Of a stretch of DNA of 5,695 nt, positions 1 through 5,695 are shown piece by piece. Under the pieces are notes generated by a model, which saw only the letters and a program-made list of their open reading frames with translations, was not told where the DNA came from and searched no databases. Both the position numbers and the translations under genes were made by a program. Source of the stretch: Methanosalsum sp. (lineage in GTDB: Archaea > Halobacteriota > Methanosarcinia > Methanosarcinales > Methanosarcinaceae); contig SKZM01000079.1 of assembly GCA_007127385.1 (NCBI GenBank), positions 1-5,695 of the forward strand, given 5' to 3'. Position 1 is the first letter of the stretch. Every line of letters starts with the position of its first letter.

Positions 1-1224
1 AAACACCCTACACTATGGATTAAGGAAAACAAAGGCATCAGCCTTAATAAAAAAACAGTTGTTCTTGCAGTTACTGGCAGCATAGCTGCGGTGCGTACCA
101 TTGAACTTTCCAGGGAACTGATAAGGCGGGGTGCGGATGTTTATGCGGTAACCACACCTGCGGCTGAGAGGATAATTCATCCGGATGCACTACATTATGC
201 GACAGGCAACGAGGTAATTCGTGACATTACTGGAAAAGTGGAACATGTGGAATTTTGCGGAATGAATGGATGTGCCGATCTTCTGGTTATTGCTCCTGCG
301 ACCGCCAATACAATATCAAAGATCGCAACCGGTATAGATGATACTCCAGTTACCACGTTTGCAACAACTGCAATTGGCTCCGGAATCCCTGTGATGCTGG
401 TACCTGCAATGCATGAATCAATGTACTGTCATCCAGCTATTGTTGATAATCTTGATAAGTTGAGATTATGGGGAGTAACAATAATTGGTCCGCAAATGGA
501 AGAGGGTATTGCAAAGATAGTTTCCAATGAGATGATAGTTCTTAATGCTGAGAGGATACTTGGACCTGATACACTGTCTGGAAAAAGAATACTTATAACC
601 AGCGGAACCACTGCTGAATTTCTGGATCCCATAAGAATACTAACTACTTTCGCGTCAGGAAAAACCGGTATTGAAATTGCACTTGAGGCTTTTAGAAGAG
701 GGGCAGATGTAACAATTGTCCACATGAATAGGCTTGGTTTTGAAGGAATCAAAGAAATTTTAGTACAGACATCTCAACAGATGACGGATGCTGTTATGGA
801 AGAGCTGGACCGCGAAGAATATGATATGTTGATCAGTGCTGCTGCTATCTCGGATTTTACAGTTGATATGAGCCCGGAAAAGATCAAGTCTGCAGACAAC
901 ATTACCATTAAAATGAAACCTGCTGTAAAACTGATTGATAGGGTAAGACAGTCATTTCCTGATCTGGCAATAGCAGGGTTCAAGGCAGAAACAGGTCTGT
1001 CCACAGAACAATTACTTTCCAGGGCACGGGATCGGATGGATCAGTCAAAGCTTGATCTGATCGTTGCAAATGATGTTCTGGAAGGAGGAATGGGGACAGA
1101 AGACAATGAAGTTTATATCATGAATATTAAACAGGATGTAAAAAAAGTATCTGGTCTAAAGAGAATAATAGCTTCATCTCTCCTGGATGAAGTGGAAAAA
1201 GTTTTTCAGCAGAGGAATGATTGA
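1..1224 (+). CDS. coaBC: Bifunctional phosphopantothenoylcysteine decarboxylase / phosphopantothenate--cysteine ligase (5'-partial)
   Basis: This flavoprotein makes 4'-phosphopantetheine for coenzyme A: the C-terminal CoaB domain joins cysteine to 4'-phosphopantothenate using a nucleotide (CTP in characterised enzymes), and the N-terminal CoaC domain decarboxylates the product with FMN. The frame is open from base 1; its first codons read KHPTLWIK, which resembles archaeal CoaBC N-termini, so the true start lies just upstream and probably only a few residues are missing. The GTG at 91 lies inside the first flavin-binding strand (VVLAVTGSIAAVRT) and is not a credible start. Counting codons from base 1, the likely CoaC catalytic His is 82 (VEHVEF), PATANT follows, and the bacterial PAMN motif reads PAMHESM (135-141). 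CoaB begins near 195, with SGTTAEFLDPIR (201-212), SGK (219-221), the KIK lysine region (294-296), GFKAET (326-331) and ANDV (356-359). The 407 residues present match the archaeal family length. It abuts pantoate kinase, indicating one operon. Family assignment is very secure. Confidence 0.96.
   Translation, partial: KHPTLWIKENKGISLNKKTVVLAVTGSIAAVRTIELSRELIRRGADVYAVTTPAAERIIHPDALHYATGNEVIRDITGKVEHVEFCGMNGCADLLVIAPATANTISKIATGIDDTPVTTFATTAIGSGIPVMLVPAMHESMYCHPAIVDNLDKLRLWGVTIIGPQMEEGIAKIVSNEMIVLNAERILGPDTLSGKRILITSGTTAEFLDPIRILTTFASGKTGIEIALEAFRRGADVTIVHMNRLGFEGIKEILVQTSQQMTDAVMEELDREEYDMLISAAAISDFTVDMSPEKIKSADNITIKMKPAVKLIDRVRQSFPDLAIAGFKAETGLSTEQLLSRARDRMDQSKLDLIVANDVLEGGMGTEDNEVYIMNIKQDVKKVSGLKRIIASSLLDEVEKVFQQRND
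1211..1216 (+). promoter_or_regulatory. Ribosome binding site for pantoate kinase, inside the coaBC end
   Basis: The purine run AGAGGA lies in the last codons of coaBC, eight bases before the GTG at 1225. It supports that GTG as the start even though it follows the coaBC stop with no gap. Ribosomes ending coaBC would be next to this site, so translational coupling is likely (inference). Confidence 0.55.
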
Positions 1225-2112
1225 GTGAAGGAAATTAAATCTCCCCGCTCCAGTGCATTTGCTCCCGGGCACATAACCGGCTTTTTCAAGGTCCATGAAA
1301 ATGAGGACATTAAGTGCAAGGGCTCTACAGGATGTGGAGTGGTTTTAAATGGCGGTATTGAAACCGAAGTGATTCTGGATAATTCTATTGATGAGACCCA
1401 GGTATGGTTGGATGGGGTGAAAGTTAAAGGAAATACTATCCGATCAACAATAGAAATGCTTACAGATGAGGTTCTTCGAATTGAATGTAAGGCAGATATA
1501 CCTGTTGGATGTGGCTTTGGTGCATCTGGTGCAGGTTCAATTGGAGCTGCATTTGCGCTAAACGATGTTCTTTCACTGAATCTGTGTTCACGTAAACTTA
1601 TTGAGGTTGCACATTCTGCAGAAGTAAAAAACCAAAGCGGACTTGGGGATGTGATTGCTCAGTCGCATGGCGGAATTGTGATAAGGAATATACCCGGAAC
1701 TGCTGGTATTTACAATATTGACCGAATCCCATCTGCGGACCTTAAAGTATTCTGCGTAACAATGGGCAGAATCTATACGGAAAATGTTCTAAAAGATGCT
1801 GATCTTATAGGGATGATCAATTCTGAAGGAAAAAAGGCTTTTGATTCTCTTTTAAAAGAGAGCACCATCAGTAACTTTATGAGGCAATCTGAGATATTTT
1901 CACGGGAGACCGGCCTGCTTGATACAAGGGCCCAGGATGTCATTGAGGCTGTCAGAAATGCAGGAGGTATGGCTTCCCAGGCAATGCTTGGAAACACAGT
2001 ATTTGCAATTGCAGAATCTGCAGAATCGGAACAGGCAATTGTCGGGACGATGAAGGATTATGGTGATGTTCTTGTATACCGGATCAATCACTGTGTACCC
2101 CGGCTGTTATGA
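1225..2112 (+). CDS. Pantoate kinase (archaeal, GHMP kinase superfamily)
   Basis: It phosphorylates pantoate with ATP to 4-phosphopantoate, the first of the two archaeal steps that replace bacterial pantothenate synthetase and pantothenate kinase; it should be cytosolic. The 295-residue protein has GHMP kinase architecture. The N-terminal signature AFAPGHITGFF (residues 11-21) is typical of this archaeal family. The glycine-rich ATP loop PVGCGFGASGAGSIGAA spans 93-109. SGLGDVIAQSHGG (138-150) carries a conserved acidic position, and a C-terminal glycine-rich segment, AGGMASQAMLGNTVFA (246-261), is the likely third GHMP motif. Length fits the family (about 300). The start is GTG, immediately after the coaBC TGA and preceded by AGAGGA; the signature begins only ten residues in, so no later start is reasonable. 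Its position between coaBC and the phosphopantoate ligase strongly supports pantoate rather than another GHMP substrate such as mevalonate or homoserine. Confidence 0.93.
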   Translation: MKEIKSPRSSAFAPGHITGFFKVHENEDIKCKGSTGCGVVLNGGIETEVILDNSIDETQVWLDGVKVKGNTIRSTIEMLTDEVLRIECKADIPVGCGFGASGAGSIGAAFALNDVLSLNLCSRKLIEVAHSAEVKNQSGLGDVIAQSHGGIVIRNIPGTAGIYNIDRIPSADLKVFCVTMGRIYTENVLKDADLIGMINSEGKKAFDSLLKESTISNFMRQSEIFSRETGLLDTRAQDVIEAVRNAGGMASQAMLGNTVFAIAESAESEQAIVGTMKDYGDVLVYRINHCVPRLL

Positions 2113-2231
2113 CACGTATTTTCAGAAGATCATCAATATCGGATTTAGAAATGGCTTAAATGATTATTGCTATATCGTTTAATAGTTGTAAAACATCATA
2201 CTCTTACAAAGATAAAATATGGCTGATTAAT
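2113..2231 (+). promoter_or_regulatory. Intergenic leader with possible promoter for the phosphopantoate ligase gene
   Basis: This 119-base AT-rich gap is the longest in the window. An A/T-rich element at 2169-2175 (GCTATAT) or at 2178-2184 (TTTAATA) could act as an archaeal TATA box. Either would place transcription start near 2195-2210, giving a leader of roughly 20-35 bases. Neither matches a strong methanogen TATA consensus, no purine-rich B-recognition element is obvious, and I see no convincing terminator or riboswitch fold. Two tiny ATG-GCT reading frames (2151-2159 and 2219-2230) occur in it. Readthrough from pantoate kinase remains possible. Confidence 0.25.
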
Positions 2232-3020
2232 ATGTCCAGAATTCCACCAGATCATCCAAGATATCTTTCATTGGTCACAAGGGATAAAGTTGTTGAAGGA
2301 GTCAAAATTGGTATTACTGATATACATGGGCTGATAGCTCATGGCAGGGGCGAGACATTTGACTATCTGATAGGGGAAAAAACTACTGATATGGCTGCAT
2401 ATGCCCAGAGGGCAGCTGTAGCCATGTTGTTGCTTGCGGAAAGGCCCGTGATTTCTGTTAATGGGAATACTGCAGCCCTGGTTCCGGATGAGCTCGTTAC
2501 ACTTGCAGATATTACCCGGGCCACACTTGAGGTAAACCTGTTTCACCGAAGTGAAGCACGTATCCATAAAATAATCAGGCATCTAAAGTCCAGAGGGGCA
2601 GGTGTTGTTCTGGGGCATAAGGGAGATGCGCGTCTTGATCTTTCTCATGGAAGGGCAATTGTGGATAAGGATGGTATATACAGTGCAGATGTGATGCTGG
2701 TGCCTCTGGAAGATGGTGACAGGTGCCAGACCCTTGTGAACATGGATAAAAAGGTCATTACTATTGATTTGAATCCATTGTCAAGGACCTCTCTATCAGC
2801 TACGGTGTCCATTGTGGACAATATTATACGCTCAATTCCAAATATGATTCAGTTTGCCATAGATATGAAAGGTGTTGAACCTGATAGACTTCAGAAAGTT
2901 GTGGATATGTATGATAATAGGAAGGTACTCTCCTCAGCCATGTATGAAATAAATGAAATTCTCAAGAACGAAGCTGTTAGGCAGGGAATACCCTGGAACA
3001 ATTTCCCTGAGGATGAATAG
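2232..3020 (+). CDS. 4-phosphopantoate--beta-alanine ligase (archaeal phosphopantothenate synthetase)
   Basis: It condenses 4-phosphopantoate with beta-alanine, using ATP, to give 4'-phosphopantothenate, the substrate of the CoaBC encoded upstream. The protein belongs to the archaea-specific family first defined in Thermococcus kodakarensis. Family-typical blocks, numbered from the chosen start, are IPPDHPRYLSLVTR (4-17), GLIAHGRGETFDYLIGE (33-49), VISVNGNTAALVPDEL (73-88), EVNLFHRSEARI (100-111), VPLEDGDRCQTLV (157-169), ITIDLNPLSRTS (176-187) and VDNIIRSIPNM (195-205). The open frame extends to an ATG at 2160, but those 24 extra residues look like translated intergenic DNA and the family normally starts a few residues before the IPPDHPRY block. 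ATG 2232 gives 262 residues, close to the roughly 260 of characterised homologues. No good Shine-Dalgarno precedes either ATG, so the start rests on the family pattern. It lies 119 bases after pantoate kinase and may have its own promoter. Confidence 0.93.
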   Translation: MSRIPPDHPRYLSLVTRDKVVEGVKIGITDIHGLIAHGRGETFDYLIGEKTTDMAAYAQRAAVAMLLLAERPVISVNGNTAALVPDELVTLADITRATLEVNLFHRSEARIHKIIRHLKSRGAGVVLGHKGDARLDLSHGRAIVDKDGIYSADVMLVPLEDGDRCQTLVNMDKKVITIDLNPLSRTSLSATVSIVDNIIRSIPNMIQFAIDMKGVEPDRLQKVVDMYDNRKVLSSAMYEINEILKNEAVRQGIPWNNFPEDE

Positions 3021-3025
3021 AATTC

Positions 3026-3031
3026 TTTATA
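3026..3031 (+). promoter_or_regulatory. Candidate TATA box for the SAH deaminase / ahcY pair
   Basis: TTTATA lies in the 50-base gap after the ligase gene, 40 bases before the deaminase ATG. An archaeal start about 25 bases downstream would fall near 3052-3056, just ahead of the ribosome binding site. That geometry is plausible, but six A/T bases are weak evidence and the pair could instead be cotranscribed with the genes upstream. Confidence 0.3.
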
Positions 3032-3055
3032 GGGATTGTCTTTGGTTACAGATAT

Positions 3056-3063
3056 AAAGGAGA
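3056..3063 (+). promoter_or_regulatory. Strong ribosome binding site for the SAH deaminase gene
   Basis: AAAGGAGA ends seven bases before ATG 3071. An in-frame TAA at 3065 lies between it and the ATG, so 3071 is the first possible ATG start in this frame. Confidence 0.8.
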
Positions 3064-3070
3064 CTAACTG

Positions 3071-4381
3071 ATGGCAGATGTTATTATAGAAAACGGAACC
3101 GTTCTGACAATGGACCCTGCAAATGAGCGCATTCTCAGAGCAGGAACGGTTGTAATTGAAGATGGTCTAATAAAAGATATATCATTATCAACCAATGAAA
3201 GGGCAGATACTGTAATAGATGCTTCTGGATGTGTGGTAATGCCTGGACTTATAAATACTCACACCCATGCAGGAATGGCATTACTAAGGGGCTATGCAGA
3301 TGATATGCCGCTTAATCAGTGGCTTGAGGACAATATATGGCCTGTAGAGGCACAGATGACTGATTATGATATCTATGCTGGTACACTTCTTGCCTGCGTG
3401 GAAATGATAAAGTCCGGTACTACTGCGTTTGCAGATATGTATATCCATGTAGAAAAGGTGGCAAAAGCAGTAGAAAGATCAGGTATTCGTGCTGCACTTT
3501 CATACGGGATGATCGATTTTGGGGATCCCAGTAGAGCAGATAGTGAACTTGAAGAAGGAAAAGGCTTTGTTAAAAAATGGAATGGAGGTGCAGATGGAAG
3601 AATTACTGCCATGTATGGTCCGCATGCACCAAATACCTGCTCAGAAGAATTTTTAATCCGGGTAAGGGAACAGGCTGAACATGATAATGTAAAGGTTCAT
3701 ATTCATGTCCTTGAAACTGAAGATGAATTAAATCAGATGAAAGAGCACTATGGGATGTGTTCTGTGAATATGCTTGATGAGATTGGGTTCCTTGACAATA
3801 ATGTCCTTGCGGCTCATTGTATCTGGCTCTCGGGCGGAGATATTGAAATACTTCGGGAACGGAAGGTCAATGTATCTCATAATCCTGTCAGTAACATGAA
3901 ACTTGGTTCCGGAATCGCTCCTGTAAAAGAGCTTATTGATAAAGGAATAAATGTTTCACTTGGAACGGATGGATGTGCTTCCAATAACAATCTTGATATG
4001 TTTGAAGAAATGAAAACCGCAACACTTATGCAGAAGGTAAGTAAACTGGATCCATCGTTAGTACCTGCAGACACCGTTCTTAAGATGGGAACTTCAAATG
4101 GTGGCAGGGCACTTGGAATTAAAAGCGGAATCCTTAAAAAAGGATACAATGCAGATGTAATTATTGTTGACATGGATAAACCGCATTTGACTCCTCTTTA
4201 TGATCCGATTTCACATATTGTGTACTCCGCCCGTGGAAGTGATGTGAAGACAACTATTGTTCAGGGGCAGATATTGATGGATAATTATGAATTGAAATTC
4301 CTGGATGAGAATACAGTAATGGGAGATGCTCGCAAAGCCGCAGCAGATCTTATTGAAAGAGTAGATAGTAATAGAGTATAA
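3071..4381 (+). CDS. dadD: S-adenosylhomocysteine / 5'-deoxyadenosine deaminase (amidohydrolase, DadD family)
   Basis: This metal-dependent amidohydrolase should deaminate the adenine ring of SAH, 5'-deoxyadenosine and 5'-methylthioadenosine to the inosine forms, releasing ammonia. The 436-residue protein has the complete set of family ligands: HTH (His64, His66) after PGLIN, GPHAPNTCS with substrate-binding His185, HIHVLET with metal ligand His212 and Glu215, AAHC with His249, SHNPVSNMKLGSG (269-281), and LGTDGCASNNNLDMF with catalytic Asp300. The C-terminal beta-sandwich part (ADVIIVDMD, then SARGSDVKTTIVQGQ) is typical. PLNQWLEDNIWPVEA (80-94) and the SNNNLDMFEEM stretch favour the SAH/MTA deaminase branch over guanine, cytosine or chlorohydrolase relatives. 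The start has a strong ribosome binding site. The next gene is an AhcY homologue, pointing to SAH as a main substrate and S-inosylhomocysteine as product. 5'-Deoxyadenosine from radical SAM enzymes is a second likely substrate. Exact substrate preference cannot be read from sequence. Confidence 0.92.
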   Translation: MADVIIENGTVLTMDPANERILRAGTVVIEDGLIKDISLSTNERADTVIDASGCVVMPGLINTHTHAGMALLRGYADDMPLNQWLEDNIWPVEAQMTDYDIYAGTLLACVEMIKSGTTAFADMYIHVEKVAKAVERSGIRAALSYGMIDFGDPSRADSELEEGKGFVKKWNGGADGRITAMYGPHAPNTCSEEFLIRVREQAEHDNVKVHIHVLETEDELNQMKEHYGMCSVNMLDEIGFLDNNVLAAHCIWLSGGDIEILRERKVNVSHNPVSNMKLGSGIAPVKELIDKGINVSLGTDGCASNNNLDMFEEMKTATLMQKVSKLDPSLVPADTVLKMGTSNGGRALGIKSGILKKGYNADVIIVDMDKPHLTPLYDPISHIVYSARGSDVKTTIVQGQILMDNYELKFLDENTVMGDARKAAADLIERVDSNRV

Positions 4382-4402
4382 TTTAGAATCAGGTAATCCG
4401 TT

Positions 4403-4410
4403 GAGGAGAT
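4403..4410 (+). promoter_or_regulatory. Strong ribosome binding site for ahcY
   Basis: GAGGAGAT lies immediately before ATG 4414, with GAGGAG ending five bases upstream. The in-frame TGA at 4402-4404 overlaps this site, so no earlier ATG is possible. The 32-base gap from the deaminase stop suggests cotranscription. Confidence 0.8.
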
Positions 4411-4413
4411 TTA

Positions 4414-5649
4414 ATGGTAGATAAGCAGTTAATTGAATCGGGTAATCAGAAAATAGAATGGGCACGTAATCATATGCCTGTGCTTGAAATTGTCAGAAAT
4501 ACCTTTGAAAAAGAAATGCCACTTGAAGGCTATACTATTGCGATGGCATTACATGTAGAGGCAAAGACTGCAGTACTGGTGGATACACTTGTAGCAGGTG
4601 GTGCAGAAGTATCGATCACAGGATGCAATCCTTTAAGCACTCAGGATGATGTGGCGCTTGCTCTTGACAGTAAAAAAGGCATAAAGTGTTATGCAAGGTA
4701 TGATGCCAGTAATGAGGAATATTATCAGGCTATAGATAAAGTACTTGAAAGCAATCCTGATATAACGATAGATGATGGAGCAGATCTGATATTTAAGCTC
4801 CATACCGAGCGTACCGATCTGTTATCCTCCATAAAAGGAGGATGTGAGGAGACAACGACAGGTATCCATCGATTGAAAGCCATGGAGAGGGATAAAGCTC
4901 TTAAGATGCCGGTAGTTGCAGTAAATGATGCTATGACAAAATTCCTTTTCGATAATCGGTATGGTACAGGCCAGTCGGCATGGGATGGTATAATCAGGAC
5001 TACGAACCTTCTGGTGGCAGGAAAGAATGTTGTTGTTGGAGGGTATGGATGGTGTGGTAAAGGAGCTGCCATGAGGGCTGTTGGACTTGGGGCCAATGTG
5101 ATTGTTACTGAAGTTGATCCTATAAGGGCACTGGAGGCCAGGATGGATGGTAATCAGGTTATGACTATGAGAGAAGCTGCACCACTTGGGGATATATTTG
5201 TCACCACAACTGGAAACCGTGATATACTTACCAGAGAGCACTTTGAGCTGATGAAGGATGGGGCTATCCTGGCAAATTCAGGTCATTTTAATATAGAAAT
5301 TAATCTTGAAGAGCTTGAAGAGCTTTCCACTTCTGTCAGGACAGTGAGAACAAACATTAAAGAATATCTTGTAGATAACAGAAGAATTTATGTTCTTGCT
5401 GATGGAAGACTTGTAAATCTTGCAGCAGGAGATGGCCATCCGGCCGAGGTAATGGATATGAGCTTTTCCAACCAGGCTTTATGTGTGCGCTATATTGCAG
5501 AAAATAAATTGGAAGCTGGTGTCCATCCTGTTCCTGAAAAAATTGACAGGTATGTGGCAGAGTTAAAGCTTAGCAGTCTGGATATTACAATTGATGAGCT
5601 AAGTCCGCTTCAGAGTGAGTATATGCATGGATGGGAATCAGGAACATGA
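4414..5649 (+). CDS. ahcY: Adenosylhomocysteinase family protein, probably S-inosyl-L-homocysteine hydrolase
   Basis: An NAD-dependent hydrolase that splits the thioether of S-nucleosyl-homocysteine, returning homocysteine for methionine and SAM regeneration. The 411-residue protein has the whole AhcY framework: HVEAKTAVL (47-55), CNPLSTQDDV (71-80), DDGADL (120-125), EETTTG (145-150), NDAMTKFLFDNRYG (171-184, with the expected catalytic Lys176, Asp180 and Asn181), the NAD-binding GYGWCGKG (210-217) with ribose-binding Glu233 in TEVDP, GHFNIEI (290-296, catalytic His291) and GHPAEVM (341-347, His342). It ends shortly after the SEYMHGW block and lacks the longer C-terminal tail of mammalian enzymes, as is usual for the archaeal/Thermotoga type. 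The M. jannaschii member of this type was reported to use S-inosylhomocysteine rather than SAH. The deaminase gene directly upstream makes that substrate, so I infer the same here. Classical SAH hydrolysis cannot be excluded. Family is near certain, substrate moderate. Confidence 0.95.
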   Translation: MVDKQLIESGNQKIEWARNHMPVLEIVRNTFEKEMPLEGYTIAMALHVEAKTAVLVDTLVAGGAEVSITGCNPLSTQDDVALALDSKKGIKCYARYDASNEEYYQAIDKVLESNPDITIDDGADLIFKLHTERTDLLSSIKGGCEETTTGIHRLKAMERDKALKMPVVAVNDAMTKFLFDNRYGTGQSAWDGIIRTTNLLVAGKNVVVGGYGWCGKGAAMRAVGLGANVIVTEVDPIRALEARMDGNQVMTMREAAPLGDIFVTTTGNRDILTREHFELMKDGAILANSGHFNIEINLEELEELSTSVRTVRTNIKEYLVDNRRIYVLADGRLVNLAAGDGHPAEVMDMSFSNQALCVRYIAENKLEAGVHPVPEKIDRYVAELKLSSLDITIDELSPLQSEYMHGWESGT

Positions 5650-5695
5650 ATCCTCAACCCTACTATTTTTCTGTATGGCTATGTTCAAAAAAGTA
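5650..5695 (+). terminator. Possible oligo-T transcription stop after ahcY
   Basis: The 46 bases after the ahcY stop are AT-rich and contain one run of five T at 5666-5670, which could serve as an archaeal intrinsic terminator. The only inverted repeat is GAACAT (5642-5647) with ATGTTC (5681-5686), which has a 33-base loop and is probably chance. No gene start is visible before the window ends. Confidence 0.2.

Noticed and set aside
2160..2231. Upstream ATG extending the phosphopantoate ligase by 24 residues
   Set aside because: The extension has no resemblance to the family N-terminus, has no ribosome binding site and comes from AT-rich intergenic DNA. The start at 2232 gives normal family length.
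4376..4384. TATAATTTA-like string at the end of the deaminase gene as a promoter for ahcY
   Set aside because: A start about 25 bases downstream would fall inside or beyond the ahcY ribosome binding site, leaving almost no leader. The 32-base spacing fits cotranscription better.
4725..5241. Two long overlapping antisense open frames (4725-5096 and 4822-5241, minus strand, 123 and 139 codons) opposite ahcY
   Set aside because: They lie entirely inside a well-conserved AhcY coding sequence, overlap each other in different frames, and their translations show low-complexity composition with no recognisable domain. They are shadows of the sense codons.
5642..5686. Inverted repeat GAACAT / ATGTTC around the ahcY stop as a hairpin terminator
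   Set aside because: Only six base pairs with a 33-base loop, and no long T run directly after the right arm.
1..5695. Search for mobile elements, CRISPR repeats, tRNA genes, defence or toxin-antitoxin genes
   Set aside because: No transposase, integrase, regularly spaced repeat, tRNA-like fold or accessory gene is visible. Coding sequence fills nearly the whole window with core metabolic families.

Overview
The window carries five complete or nearly complete protein-coding genes, all on the + strand and densely packed. It looks like a moderately AT-rich methanogenic archaeon, most probably of the Methanosarcinales (Methanolobus, Methanococcoides or a similar genus). Three things support this. 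Pantoate kinase and 4-phosphopantoate--beta-alanine ligase are the archaeal replacements for bacterial pantothenate synthetase and pantothenate kinase. The CoaBC protein has archaeal-type motifs. The S-adenosylhomocysteine hydrolase (AhcY) is the short form that lacks the eukaryotic-style C-terminal tail. The genus is an inference from protein style and was not tested.

Positions 1-3020 form a coenzyme A block: coaBC (its first few codons lie before the window), pantoate kinase directly abutting it (TGA followed immediately by GTG), then a 119-base gap and the 4-phosphopantoate--beta-alanine ligase. Pantoate kinase makes 4-phosphopantoate, the ligase joins it to beta-alanine to give 4'-phosphopantothenate, and CoaBC adds cysteine and decarboxylates to 4'-phosphopantetheine. 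The block therefore holds the whole middle of the archaeal pathway. The earlier steps (ketopantoate formation and reduction, beta-alanine supply) and the last two (CoaD, CoaE) are not here.

Positions 3071-5649 form a block for recycling products of S-adenosylmethionine (SAM) chemistry: an amidohydrolase of the SAH/5'-deoxyadenosine deaminase family, then an AhcY homologue 32 bases later. Work on Methanocaldococcus jannaschii showed that the deaminase converts SAH to S-inosylhomocysteine (SIH) and that its AhcY-like enzyme cleaves SIH rather than SAH. The side-by-side placement here, and a base-pocket motif that differs from mammalian AhcY, fit that route. The product is then homocysteine plus inosine, not adenosine.

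I see no mobile element, tRNA, rRNA, CRISPR array, prophage or defence gene. The window is core metabolism. What deserves a second look is enzyme-level: the probable SIH-type SAM cycle and some non-canonical active-site residues in CoaBC and AhcY. No undescribed system is evident.
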